Below, piece after piece: positions 16,893-25,308 of a stretch of DNA of 64,000 bases (its first letter is position 1; every line of letters starts with the position of its first letter). The notes under the pieces were generated by a model, which saw only the letters and a program-made list of their open reading frames with translations, was not told the DNA's origin and searched no databases. This DNA is from an uncultured Lachnospiraceae bacterium (lineage in GTDB: Bacteria > Bacillota > Clostridia > Lachnospirales > Lachnospiraceae): NCBI GenBank assembly GCA_910576535.1, contig CAJTKK010000002.1:124001-188000 (forward strand), in the 5' to 3' direction. A program made the translations under genes and the position numbers.

Positions 16893-16948
16893 CCTCATGG
16901 TTTGGGACAGATATGGGGAAGTGATGGAATCGGGGCAGAAGAGATTTT

Positions 16949-17003
16949 CCGAGACCACTGATAAGGGCATGGAAGAAAGACGTGTATTTATCAGTAGTTT
17001 CGG
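16949..17003 (+). promoter_or_regulatory. long hairpin in the pnp 5' leader
   Basis: CCGAGACCACTGATAA pairs with TTATCAGTAGTTTCGG (16 positions, one G-U and one mismatch) around a 23-nt loop, about 60 nt before the pnp start. A long leader stem before pnp resembles in form the RNase III-cut autoregulatory stem of enterobacterial pnp; the same role here is inference. Confidence 0.55.
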
Positions 17004-17061
17004 CATCTCCTGCCATAGGCGGATAGAATGAGAAGAGGCAAGATTGAAAGGAGAAGATTTG

Positions 17062-19161
17062 ATGGAAAAGAATTACAAGACATTTACAATGGAATTGGCC
17101 GGAAGAACATTGAAAGCAGATATTGGAAGAGTGGGCAAGCAGGCGAACGGCTGTGCTTTTATGCAGTATGGGGAAACAACAGTGCTTTGTACGGCGACAG
17201 CTTCCGCAAAGCCGAGGGAAGGGATTGACTTTTTCCCGCTCAGCGTAGAATACGAAGAAAAGTTGTATGCGGTAGGAAAAATCCCGGGTGGATTTAATAA
17301 GAGGGAAGGGAAGGCATCTGAAAATGCAGTATTGACAAGCCGTGTTATTGACCGGCCGATGCGTCCTTTATTCCCGAAGGACTATAGGAATGATGTGACT
17401 TTAAATAATATGGTAATGAGTGTAGACCCCTCCTGCCGTCCGGAACTGGTTGCAATGATCGGTTCTGCAATTGCTACGAGCATCTCGGATATTCCTTTCG
17501 ATGGCCCGTGTGCGATGACCCAGATTGGCATGATTGACGGGGAATTTGTTGTGAATCCTTCCCAAGAACAATGGAAAGTCGGGGATTTGAATTTGACAGT
17601 AGCCTCTACCAGCGAGAAAGTGATTATGATTGAAGCAGGGGCAAATGAAATACCGGAAGATAAGATGCTGGAAGCCATTTATATGGCGCATGAAATAAAT
17701 CAGACAATTATAGCATTTATTCATAAGATTGTAGCAGAAGCCGGAAAGGAGAAGCATGAGTATACAAGCTGTGCTGTGCCGGCCGAACTGTTTGATGCAA
17801 TGAAAGAAATTGTTTCCCCGGAAGAAATGGAAGAAGCGGTATTTACGGATGAAAAACAGGTGCGGGAAGAAAATATCCGGATGATTGTAGGGAAGCTGGA
17901 AGAAGCTTTTGCTGAAAATGAAGAATGGCTTGGAATGTTGGATGAAGCGGTATACCAATACCAGAAAAAGACAGTCCGTAAGATGATACTGAAAGACCAT
18001 AAACGTCCTGACGGCCGTGAGATTACACAGATCAGGCCGTTAGCGGCAGAGGTGGATTTGATTCCGAGAGTACATGGCTCTGCAATGTTCACCCGTGGCC
18101 AGACACAGATTTGTACAGTAACGACGCTTGCGCCTTTGTCAGAAATGCAGAGGATTGACGGGCTGGATGAAAATGAAGTAAATAAAAGATATATGCACCA
18201 CTATAATTTCCCTTCCTACTCTGTGGGAGAAACAAAACCCAGCAGGGGGCCGGGACGCCGGGAAATCGGACATGGCGCGCTGGCAGAGAGGGCGTTGATA
18301 CCGGTACTTCCTTCGGAAGAGGAGTTCCCTTATGCAATCCGTACGGTATCGGAAACTTTTGAATCCAACGGTTCTACTTCCCAGGCATCCATTTGCGCAT
18401 CTACAATGTCCCTTATGGCAGCGGGCGTGCCGATTAAAAAACAGGTTGCCGGCATTTCCTGCGGTCTTGTGACAGGGGAGACAGATGACGATTATATTGT
18501 CCTTACGGATATCCAAGGGCTTGAGGATTTCTTCGGGGATATGGATTTTAAAGTAGCCGGCACTCACGAAGGGATTACTGCAATCCAGATGGATATTAAG
18601 ATTCATGGATTGACAAGGCCTATTGTGGAAGAAGCTATCCGCAGGACAAAAGAAGCCAGGGAGTACATTTTGAATGAAATCATGACCCCGGCTATTGCAG
18701 TACCCAGGAAAGAAGTGGGACCTTATGCGCCGAAGATTGTTTCTGTCCAGATTGACCCTGAAAAGATTGGCGATGTAGTAGGGCAGAGAGGCAAGACAAT
18801 CAATGAAATTATAGCCCGCACAGGCGTTAAAATTGATATTACGGATGACGGGAAGGTATCTATCTGCGGTACCGATACAGACATGATGGACAAGGCCGTA
18901 GAAATGGTTAAAATCATTACAACAGATTTTGAAGAAGGGCAGATTTTTAAAGGCACGGTAGTAAGCATCAAAGAATTCGGCGCATTTGTAGAATTTGCTC
19001 CAGGCAAAGAAGGCATGGTTCATATTTCTAAGATATCAAGGGAAAGAATCAACAGAGTAGAAGATGTCCTTACTTTAGGCGATAAAGTTACAGTAGTATG
19101 TCTTGGCAAAGATAAAATGGGGAGGCTTAGCTTCTCTATGAAAGATGTGGCGCAGAAATAA
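17062..19161 (+). CDS. pnp: polyribonucleotide nucleotidyltransferase (PNPase)
   Basis: A 699-residue PNPase, the phosphorolytic 3'-5' exoribonuclease of mRNA decay. Two RNase PH domains are present (first with GGFNKREGKASE and RPLFPKDYRNDV; second with FESNGSTSQAS), an alpha-helical linker between them, then a KH domain (IGDVVGQRGKTINEII) and an S1 domain (GTVVSIKEFGAFVEFAPGKE). ATG 17062 is chosen because AAAGGAGAA lies eight bases upstream; an ATG at 17044 has no such site. A perfect terminator follows. Confidence 0.97.
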   Translation: MEKNYKTFTMELAGRTLKADIGRVGKQANGCAFMQYGETTVLCTATASAKPREGIDFFPLSVEYEEKLYAVGKIPGGFNKREGKASENAVLTSRVIDRPMRPLFPKDYRNDVTLNNMVMSVDPSCRPELVAMIGSAIATSISDIPFDGPCAMTQIGMIDGEFVVNPSQEQWKVGDLNLTVASTSEKVIMIEAGANEIPEDKMLEAIYMAHEINQTIIAFIHKIVAEAGKEKHEYTSCAVPAELFDAMKEIVSPEEMEEAVFTDEKQVREENIRMIVGKLEEAFAENEEWLGMLDEAVYQYQKKTVRKMILKDHKRPDGREITQIRPLAAEVDLIPRVHGSAMFTRGQTQICTVTTLAPLSEMQRIDGLDENEVNKRYMHHYNFPSYSVGETKPSRGPGRREIGHGALAERALIPVLPSEEEFPYAIRTVSETFESNGSTSQASICASTMSLMAAGVPIKKQVAGISCGLVTGETDDDYIVLTDIQGLEDFFGDMDFKVAGTHEGITAIQMDIKIHGLTRPIVEEAIRRTKEAREYILNEIMTPAIAVPRKEVGPYAPKIVSVQIDPEKIGDVVGQRGKTINEIIARTGVKIDITDDGKVSICGTDTDMMDKAVEMVKIITTDFEEGQIFKGTVVSIKEFGAFVEFAPGKEGMVHISKISRERINRVEDVLTLGDKVTVVCLGKDKMGRLSFSMKDVAQK

Positions 19162-19258
19162 CGCGGTAGCGTTATTTCCTGCCGCAGATGGACACCATCC
19201 GGCATGGTATCCTGAAATAGGACAACGGACAGCCATTGCGGGTTATTCGCTGTTAATG

Positions 19259-19295
19259 AAAAAGTGTGCGTGATTACGCACACTTTTTGTTTTTG
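19259..19295 (+). terminator. intrinsic terminator after pnp
   Basis: AAAAAGTGTGCGT pairs perfectly with ACGCACACTTTTT around a 4-nt loop, followed by GTTTTT. Nearly symmetrical, so it could work in both directions. Directly followed by repeat copy 1. Confidence 0.9.
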
Positions 19296-19356
19296 CCTTA
19301 TAAGAAAGTCCTTCGTCAGAAGGATATAGATGAACAAAGAACCACAGGTTCTTTTT
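19296..19356 (+). repeat. dispersed structured repeat, copy 1
   Basis: The core reads CCTTATAAGAAAGTCC, then TTCGTCAGAAGGATAT, then AGATGAACAAAGAACC. It contains hairpin TCCTTC-gtca-GAAGGA (19309-19324) and hairpin AAAGAACC-aca-GGTTCTTT (19336-19354) with a short T-run. Matching copies lie at 46567-46620 and, inverted, at 63756-63817, each right behind a terminator-like hairpin. Located between the convergent pnp and grcA genes. Confidence 0.75.
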
Positions 19357-19500
19357 GAAGTGACGAAGGCGCTTTTCTATGCGCAGCCCCGTGCAGAGGA
19401 ACTATGCCGCTATGCGGAACACGGGGCGCACGGCGGGCAGTAACGTCTTTCCTGCCCGGTTAGGGGATTATCTATCAGTTACTTTGCATATCTTAGATAT
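19357..19500 (+). other. GC-rich stem-loops between repeat copy 1 and grcA
   Basis: No convincing gene. GCCCCGTG pairs exactly with CACGGGGC (19386-19430 area), with an inner ATGCCGC/GCGGA region, and CGGGCAG pairs with CCTGCCC just after. Locally much richer in GC than its surroundings. Possibly part of a longer form of the repeat, or the 3' untranslated region of grcA. Confidence 0.35.
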
Positions 19501-19740
19501 TTACACTGCTTCATGGAATGTCCTGCTGATTACATCCGCCTGCTGTTCCGGGGTCAGCTTGATGAAATTAACGGCATAACCGCTGACGCGGATGGTAAGC
19601 TGCGGATAGTTTTCAGGATGTTTCTGGGCATCTAAAAGAGTATCCCTGTTCAATACATTGACATTCAGATGATGTCCGCCTTTTTCAGCATATCCGTCCA
19701 AAAGATTCACTAAATTTTCAACCTGAGCTGCATTTGACAT
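19501..19740 (-). CDS. grcA: stand-alone glycyl-radical domain protein (GrcA/YfiD-like spare part of pyruvate formate-lyase)
   Basis: A 79-residue protein equal to the C-terminal glycyl-radical region of pyruvate formate-lyase. It contains ENLVNLLDGYAEKGGHHLNV, then TIRVSGYAVNFIKL with the radical Gly in RVSGYAV. In Escherichia coli GrcA (YfiD) replaces the oxygen-cleaved radical domain of PFL and restores its activity. Here it is shorter than YfiD and is transcribed alone on the minus strand, with AGGAGGTAATATT before the ATG. A promoter and a Fur/PerR-like box lie upstream, which fits a role in recovery from oxygen or metal stress (inference). Confidence 0.85.
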   Translation of the reverse strand: MSNAAQVENLVNLLDGYAEKGGHHLNVNVLNRDTLLDAQKHPENYPQLTIRVSGYAVNFIKLTPEQQADVISRTFHEAV

Positions 19741-19763
19741 AATATTACCTCCTAATACGATAA

Positions 19764-19778
19764 TGATAATGGTTATTG
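19764..19778 (-). promoter_or_regulatory. Fur/PerR-family operator-like inverted repeat before grcA
   Basis: TGATAAT-G-GTTATTG fits the 7-1-7 Fur-family pattern TGATAATnATTATCA at 11 of 14 positions; read from 19759 it also resembles the classical GATAATGATAAT Fur box. It sits between the grcA promoter and its ribosome-binding site, a repressor position. Which family member binds cannot be told. Confidence 0.45.
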
Positions 19779-19791
19779 TTTCCTTAAAAAT

Positions 19792-19820
19792 ATCATAACA
19801 TTTCCTTCTGCTATTGTCTA
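19792..19820 (-). promoter_or_regulatory. sigma-A-type promoter of grcA
   Basis: On the minus strand, TAGACA (19820-19815), a 17-nt spacer and TATGAT (19797-19792), about 50 nt before the grcA ATG. Each hexamer differs from consensus at one base. Confidence 0.65.
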
Positions 19821-19873
19821 CAAAAAAAGAAAATCTAAATGCATTTTTTTAGATACAAAAAAAATGGAATAAC

Positions 19874-20893
19874 TTGGACAACATTTCATATATTGAGATA
19901 AGAACTAATGAATGGAAAATAAGAAGCCAGGAGTTGACGGACAAAATGGGAGACAAGGGAATTTTGCATATTTTTCCGGATTATATGAGAAATAAATGGG
20001 GAAATGTGGCAAATCACGCAGATGGGCTTTGGGAAATCCGGCTTAGGGTATATAGGGAGATTATTTTAATATTTAGGGGAAAAGAATTCTTTTTAGACAA
20101 AGGCGGGCAGATTGTTTCCGATATCAGGAAAGCGGATGTGATGACAGAGCAGGACATGGAAGCTATTTTTCATCATATATGCGATTATTCCGTTTATGCT
20201 TTTTCCGATGAAATCAGGCAAGGTTTTTTAACGATTCCTGGAGGGCATAGAATTGGCCTGGCAGGGCAGGCAATTCTGGAAGAAGAAGGGAAGATACGCA
20301 ATATGAAACACATCCGCTATATGAATATCCGTATTTCCCATGAGATCAAGGGGGCTGCGGATCTGGCAATGCCATTTATTTACGAAAACGGCAGGCTGCA
20401 GGATACGCTTCTTATTTCCCCGCCAGGCTGCGGTAAGACAACCCTTCTAAGAGATATGGTCAGACAGATATCTGACGGGAACCCGTTTGCGGAAGGAATG
20501 AATGTAGCTGTGGTGGACGAGCGGTCAGAAATAGCCGGCTGTTATATGGGATGCCCCCAGAATGATATAGGAAAAAGGACAGATATTATGGACGGGTGTC
20601 CAAAGGCAATTGGGATGATGATGCTTCTCCGCTCTATGTCGCCGCAAGTATTAGCGGTGGATGAGCTTGGAAGCGCTGAGGATATGAAAGCCGTATCCCG
20701 CGCACTGCAATGCGGGAGCAGGATTATAGCAACAGTTCACGGTGATTCCCTGGAGGATGCCATGGCAAAGGAATTATGGAACCATGCAGGAAAAAACAAG
20801 ATTTTCGGAAGATATATTCTTCTTGGGCGGATAGGTGATGAATGCCGGATTATGGCGGTTTATGATAAGGATTTTCAATTATGCTGCGTTTGA
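19874..20893 (+). CDS. spoIIIAA: stage III sporulation protein AA (ATPase)
   Basis: The ATPase of the SpoIIIA-SpoIIQ channel between mother cell and forespore, related to type II/IV secretion ATPases. Walker A is SPPGCGKTTLLRD (around residue 180), Walker B is VLAVDELGS, with the sensor-like IIATVHGDSLEDA. The frame opens at TTG 19874 without a clear ribosome-binding site; an in-frame ATG at 19946 (MGDKGILHIFP) matches the usual family start and would give about 315 residues, so the true start is uncertain. First of eight genes; ends 13 nt inside spoIIIAB. Confidence 0.93.
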   Translation: MDNISYIEIRTNEWKIRSQELTDKMGDKGILHIFPDYMRNKWGNVANHADGLWEIRLRVYREIILIFRGKEFFLDKGGQIVSDIRKADVMTEQDMEAIFHHICDYSVYAFSDEIRQGFLTIPGGHRIGLAGQAILEEEGKIRNMKHIRYMNIRISHEIKGAADLAMPFIYENGRLQDTLLISPPGCGKTTLLRDMVRQISDGNPFAEGMNVAVVDERSEIAGCYMGCPQNDIGKRTDIMDGCPKAIGMMMLLRSMSPQVLAVDELGSAEDMKAVSRALQCGSRIIATVHGDSLEDAMAKELWNHAGKNKIFGRYILLGRIGDECRIMAVYDKDFQLCCV

Positions 20894-21399
20894 TAGGAAT
20901 TGCGCTTTTAATGACAGGGAGTATAGGAACCGGATGGCGCATAAAAGAAAAGCTGAAAACAAATTTGGAAAATTTATACCAGATGAGGCAGATTCTTCAG
21001 ATGTTCCAGAATGAAATTGAATATAGCAAAGCCCCTTTGCCGGAAGCTTGCGGGAGAGTAGGAAGCAGGACCAGGGAACCTTACCAGAAAGCTTTTTTTA
21101 CGATCAGGGAAGAAATGCGGACAAACAATGGGGAACCTTTTTGGGCTATCTGGGAAAGACAGATGGGGGATTGCATGGAGAGTCTTTCCATTGACAAGGA
21201 GGATAAACGCGTTTTTCTGGATTTTGGAAATTGTGTCGGTTTCATGGATGGTAAAATGCAGGCTAAGGCAGTGGGGCAGTATATGCATAAGCTTGACATT
21301 TCGATTAAAAGGATGGAAGAGGAGATGGCGGATAAATGCAAGGTAATTATGAGCCTAAGTATTATGGGAGGCCTGATGCTTGTGATTGTCCTGCTGTAG
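20881..21399 (+). CDS. spoIIIAB: stage III sporulation protein AB
   Basis: A 172-residue protein with membrane anchors at both ends (LIGIALLMTGSIGTGW and a C-terminal LSIMGGLMLVIVLL) and a helical middle. It resembles GspF-type platform proteins of secretion systems and is part of the SpoIIIA complex in the mother-cell membrane. Overlaps spoIIIAA by 13 nt. Confidence 0.9.
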   Translation: MLRLIGIALLMTGSIGTGWRIKEKLKTNLENLYQMRQILQMFQNEIEYSKAPLPEACGRVGSRTREPYQKAFFTIREEMRTNNGEPFWAIWERQMGDCMESLSIDKEDKRVFLDFGNCVGFMDGKMQAKAVGQYMHKLDISIKRMEEEMADKCKVIMSLSIMGGLMLVIVLL

Positions 21400-21446
21400 G
21401 GAAAGCAAATACTGTCACAAAATACATAAGGGGTATGGTAAGAAAT

Positions 21447-21641
21447 ATGAGCGTTAGTTTAATATTCAGAATTGCTGCAGTAGGAATTTTAATCACGATA
21501 TTGAGCCAGATCTTAAAGCATAGCGGAAGGGAAGAACATGCATTTTTAATTAGCCTTGCAGGGCTGATTCTTGTTTTGACATGGATTGTGCCATATATTT
21601 ATGATTTATTCGTGATGATTCAAAATTTATTTGAATTATAG
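21447..21641 (+). CDS. spoIIIAC: stage III sporulation protein AC
   Basis: A 64-residue protein with two membrane segments (IFRIAAVGILITILSQIL and FLISLAGLILVLTWIVPYI), the size and pattern of SpoIIIAC. An open frame begins earlier at 21336, inside spoIIIAB, but only the part from 21447 matches the family; an ATG at 21435 with AAGGGG one base upstream is a less likely alternative. Part of the channel between the two cells. Confidence 0.9.
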   Translation: MSVSLIFRIAAVGILITILSQILKHSGREEHAFLISLAGLILVLTWIVPYIYDLFVMIQNLFEL

Positions 21642-21650
21642 GGGGAAGCT

Positions 21651-22037
21651 ATGGAAGTGCTGAAAATAGGTTTGCTTGGCGTGACGGGCGTTTTGCTGGC
21701 GCTGCAGTTTAAAAGCAATAAGCCGGAATTTGGGCTTTATATCGGGTTTGCCGTGTGCTTGCTGTTGTTTTCATTTGCCGTGTCCGGGCTTTCCTCGGTA
21801 TTTGAAAACATAAAGGAAATGGGGCAGTATATTAGCGGAAATGGTATTTATTTCCGTATTCTGCTAAAAGTCATAGGAGTTACATATATTTGTGAATTCA
21901 GCTCCGGTATATGTAAAGATGCGGGGTATTCTTCTATAGCAGGACAGATAGAAATATTTGGCAAGCTATCGGTATTAGCCTCAGGGATGCCTATACTTTT
22001 GGCAATCATAGAAAGCATACAGGAGATTGCAGGATGA
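21651..22037 (+). CDS. spoIIIAD: stage III sporulation protein AD
   Basis: A 128-residue integral membrane protein of the SpoIIIAC/AD family with about four membrane segments and the conserved middle GVTYICEFSSGICKDAGYSS. Starts nine nt after spoIIIAC behind GGGGGAA; its stop overlaps the spoIIIAE start by four nt. Confidence 0.92.
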   Translation: MEVLKIGLLGVTGVLLALQFKSNKPEFGLYIGFAVCLLLFSFAVSGLSSVFENIKEMGQYISGNGIYFRILLKVIGVTYICEFSSGICKDAGYSSIAGQIEIFGKLSVLASGMPILLAIIESIQEIAG

Positions 22038-23176
22038 AGAAATGGACAGCGGCAGTTTTATTTTTTTTATTTTGTGTATTTGGCATGTACAAGCCGGTAT
22101 ATGCGGCAGATATAGAAAAAGATGCTGTAAATGCGTGGGAAAAGTATGGGATGGGAGAGGCGTCAAAAAATTTAGAGCATCTCATTCCCGGTTATGAATT
22201 GGACATGTCCCGGATATGGGGGTGCATTCTGCAGGGGAAAGTTATGGAAGCGGTCAGGCTGATATGGGAAGGGATGAAAGGAAAATTGCTTTCTGAATTG
22301 TCTGGCATGAGGAATATATTTATTTCTATCTTAGCCCTTGGGATCATTTCCGCTTTTTTTTCCAGTTTTTCGGATGTATTCCAGAATCATCAGATCGCCG
22401 ATATCAGCTTTTACTTCCTATACCTTCTTTTGATGTCTGTGCTGATGAAGGCTTTTTTGACAGCGGCGGACATTGCGGGGCAGACAGTGGAGAATATCGT
22501 ATTGTTTATTAAAATGTTTGTCCCTACTTATTTTATGGCAGTAGGGGCGGCGACAGGGGCTGTCACAGGGGCGGTATATTATCAGTTTACCTTGGTTTTA
22601 GCATATGGAATGGAGAAAGTTATATTTTCTTTTTTGATCCCGCTGATATACAGCTATGTGCTGTTAGCTTTAATGAATGGGATCTGGGCGGAAGAGAGGC
22701 TGGCTCTTTTGTTGGATTTTTTAAAAAAAGCAATCGGTGCAGGGCTGAAAGTGACGATGGGGGCCATTACTTCCTTAAGTCTGTTCCAGTCCATGATTGC
22801 CCCGGTGGTGGATTCCCTTAAGGTATCGGCAGTCAAAAAAGCGGTTGGCGCCATCCCTGGTATAGGGAATCTGGCGGAAGGGGTAACGGAAATGGTCATC
22901 GGTTCTGCAGTCTTGATTAAAAATAGCATTGGAATATTATTGCTTTTGCTGCTGCTGGCTGTCTGTTTCATCCCCTTGGCCAAGCTGTTTTTGATAGCTT
23001 GCATGATGAAAGGGGGCGCGGCTCTGGCAGGAATTGTCAGTGATAAAAGAATCACCGGATGCACGGATCGGGTCGGTGATGGCAGCCTGCTTCTTTTTAA
23101 GGCGGCATTTACGGCGGTGGCATTGTTTATCATAGTAATTGCCGTGGTGGCCTACACGACGGGTAAGGGGTTATAG
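22034..23176 (+). CDS. spoIIIAE: stage III sporulation protein AE
   Basis: A 380-residue polytopic membrane protein with an N-terminal signal-like segment ending in VYAAD. It has about seven membrane helices after residue 90 and the typical KAVGAIPGIGNLAEGVTEMV region. It is a central membrane subunit of the SpoIIIA channel. Overlaps spoIIIAD by four nt and is one nt from spoIIIAF. Confidence 0.93.
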   Translation: MKKWTAAVLFFLFCVFGMYKPVYAADIEKDAVNAWEKYGMGEASKNLEHLIPGYELDMSRIWGCILQGKVMEAVRLIWEGMKGKLLSELSGMRNIFISILALGIISAFFSSFSDVFQNHQIADISFYFLYLLLMSVLMKAFLTAADIAGQTVENIVLFIKMFVPTYFMAVGAATGAVTGAVYYQFTLVLAYGMEKVIFSFLIPLIYSYVLLALMNGIWAEERLALLLDFLKKAIGAGLKVTMGAITSLSLFQSMIAPVVDSLKVSAVKKAVGAIPGIGNLAEGVTEMVIGSAVLIKNSIGILLLLLLLAVCFIPLAKLFLIACMMKGGAALAGIVSDKRITGCTDRVGDGSLLLFKAAFTAVALFIIVIAVVAYTTGKGL

Positions 23177-23177
23177 G

Positions 23178-23744
23178 ATGGGGTATTCATTTTTGGAATT
23201 TATGAAAAAAATAGGGATTTTTATTGTCTGCGCGCAAAGCTTTCTGCATTTTTCCGCCGGCAAGCCTTATGAAAAATATGTGAAGCTTTTGGTTGGCATT
23301 ATGATATTGGCGCAGTTTTCTTTGCCCTTGCGTGCAGTTTTCCTGGAAGGGGATGAGGGGGAATTATGGGAGGGGATCGAACGCTTTCAAAAAGAGCTGG
23401 AGGAAGAAGCGGGAAAGATTGTCTGGGATTACGAAGAGGAAAACGAAGCTGCCGATGCGTTGGAAAAAGAAATAAAGATGAAACTGGAACCGGCGGCTAA
23501 GGAATTTGGGTTTTCCATAAAGGAGATAAAGGTATGCGGGGATCCGCCGAAAGTGGAAGTTGCCGTTCAAAACGGGGAAAAGAAAGGAGGCAGGATTGTA
23601 GTGGAGAAAATAAGGATAGGAAATAAAAAAGCAGAAGAGGGAGCGGGAAAGGGGGAGGAAATTTCAGGATACCATGAAATGAGACAGAAATTCGGCGATG
23701 TATTAAATACGGATGAAGCTTATATTATCATTAGGGAAGAGTAG
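23178..23744 (+). CDS. spoIIIAF: stage III sporulation protein AF
   Basis: A 188-residue protein with two N-terminal membrane helices (IGIFIVCAQSFLHF and LVGIMILAQFSLPL) and an acidic soluble domain of ring-building-motif type (KEFGFSIKEIKVCGDPPKVE). The ATG at 23178 directly after the spoIIIAE stop is preceded by AAGGGG; the open frame reaching back into spoIIIAE is not the start. Confidence 0.9.
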   Translation: MGYSFLEFMKKIGIFIVCAQSFLHFSAGKPYEKYVKLLVGIMILAQFSLPLRAVFLEGDEGELWEGIERFQKELEEEAGKIVWDYEEENEAADALEKEIKMKLEPAAKEFGFSIKEIKVCGDPPKVEVAVQNGEKKGGRIVVEKIRIGNKKAEEGAGKGEEISGYHEMRQKFGDVLNTDEAYIIIREE

Positions 23745-23755
23745 GGGGGGATGCA

Positions 23756-24424
23756 ATGGAAGAAGAGAAAAAGAAAGAAGCTGTTCCCCTAAAAAAATGG
23801 TTTGCAAAAAAAGAAAAATATAAAAAGTTAGGAAAAGATCAGTTTGTCATCTGTATTCTGGCAGGGATACTTCTTATTGTCCTTGCGATACCTACGGCGG
23901 AAAAAAACAGCGGGAAAATGACAGAGTACGGATTATTGGACAAGGAATCCGGTATAATAGAAGAAAATATTGGTGATGAAGCGCAAAACATTATAGAACC
24001 GGAAAAAATTAACGGTACAGAGGAATATGAAAGATATATGGAGAATAAATTAGAACAGGCAATATCGGTGATGGAGGGGGCTGGGAAGGTTAAAGTAGTA
24101 GTTACAGTGAGCGCTTCTAAAGAATTGGTAGTAGAAAAAGATATGCCAGTAACGAGAAGCAATACGGCAGAAAATGATTCAGAGGGCGGAAGCAGGAATG
24201 TAAATGAATGGAACAATATGGAGGAAACAGTATATAGCAGGGAAAGTGACGGGACTTCTTCGCCATACGTTATAAAAACAATTCAGCCTTTGATAGAGGG
24301 GGTCGTTGTAGTGGCACAAGGCGGAGACAGGCCGGAGGTAAGTAAAAATATTACTGAAGCAATTGTGGCATTATTTGATATCGAACCACATAAAATTAAA
24401 ATAGTAAAAATGAAATCCGAATAA
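23756..24424 (+). CDS. spoIIIAG: stage III sporulation protein AG
   Basis: A 222-residue protein with one membrane helix (FVICILAGILLIVLAIP, residues 36-52) and an extracytoplasmic domain of the ring-forming SpoIIIAG family. The conserved GKVKVVVTVSASKE and the C-terminal PLIEGVVVVAQGG regions are present. In Bacillus it forms a large ring in the space between the membranes. Very good ribosome-binding site (GGGGGGATGCA). Confidence 0.93.
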   Translation: MEEEKKKEAVPLKKWFAKKEKYKKLGKDQFVICILAGILLIVLAIPTAEKNSGKMTEYGLLDKESGIIEENIGDEAQNIIEPEKINGTEEYERYMENKLEQAISVMEGAGKVKVVVTVSASKELVVEKDMPVTRSNTAENDSEGGSRNVNEWNNMEETVYSRESDGTSSPYVIKTIQPLIEGVVVVAQGGDRPEVSKNITEAIVALFDIEPHKIKIVKMKSE

Positions 24425-24443
24425 GGAAAAGGGGAGAAACGGC

Positions 24444-25190
24444 ATGAAAAATATGCTTAAAAAAAATCAGATTATGATTACGGCTCTGGCAATTATGATT
24501 GCAGTGGCAGGATACCTGAATTTTGCAGGTACAAAAGTTACTGAAGAGGAAATAATGACAGTGGACAGCGATACGGTAGTAAATGACGACGGGAGCATCG
24601 TGTTATCCGATCAAGTGGATTCGGAGACGGCGGATGCTGACTTGGCGGCTCTTTTGGACATTTCCGATGAAGATACAATGCAGTCTTCCGCTTATGGGGA
24701 TATTGAAAGCTTAGATACGGATATCAGCGATCTGGCAGCGGATTATCTGGACGAAGGGATGGCGGAGAACGTAGGGGAGGCTGCGCCTTCTGACAGCGAA
24801 GTGCCGGGGGAGGCGGTATTTACATCCACGTCAGGCATGAATTCCTTATCCAGCGCAAAGCTGCAAAAAGAGCAAACAAGGGCAAAGAACAAAGAAACGT
24901 TGATGGAGATCATCAACAATGCCAATATTACGGAAACGCAGAAACAAGAAGCAATCGACAATATGATTTCCATTACGGATATTGCAGAGAAGGAAACGGC
25001 AGCCGAAATCCTGCTGGAATCCAAAGGATTTTCCGATGTGGTAGTCAGCATAAATGATACGGGCGTGGATGTGGTTGTAAATGCGACGGAACTATCGGAG
25101 GCGCAAAGGGCGCAGATTGAAGATATTATCACAAGAAAAACAGGAGTTTCGCCGGAAACGATTATTATCAGCACAATGGCTGCAGAGTAA
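24444..25190 (+). CDS. spoIIIAH: stage III sporulation protein AH
   Basis: A 248-residue bitopic protein: a membrane anchor near the N-terminus (ITALAIMIAVAGYLNF) and a C-terminal YscJ/FliF-like ring-building domain (about 140-248; TETQKQEAIDNMISITDIAE and LLESKGFSDVVVSI). The linker is acidic and Ser/Ala-rich. It pairs with forespore SpoIIQ in Bacillus; Clostridia may use SpoIIQ/LytM partners. Last gene of the spoIIIA operon. Confidence 0.93.
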   Translation: MKNMLKKNQIMITALAIMIAVAGYLNFAGTKVTEEEIMTVDSDTVVNDDGSIVLSDQVDSETADADLAALLDISDEDTMQSSAYGDIESLDTDISDLAADYLDEGMAENVGEAAPSDSEVPGEAVFTSTSGMNSLSSAKLQKEQTRAKNKETLMEIINNANITETQKQEAIDNMISITDIAEKETAAEILLESKGFSDVVVSINDTGVDVVVNATELSEAQRAQIEDIITRKTGVSPETIIISTMAAE

Positions 25191-25219
25191 AGTTAGGAGT
25201 TTATTTGATGCATTAGGTA

Positions 25220-25228
25220 TGCTATAAT
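25220..25228 (+). promoter_or_regulatory. extended -10 promoter before the prfC leader
   Basis: TGCTATAAT, a perfect -10 with TG extension and only a weak -35 (GTTTAT). It would give a leader of about 215 nt before prfC. Confidence 0.5.
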
Positions 25229-25308
25229 ACTACTCGTTGGGTAAAAGGAAGCAAGTGGTACTTATGAAATGTATATTGTTAATGATACTTGACAGCGCAG
25301 GAATCAGG

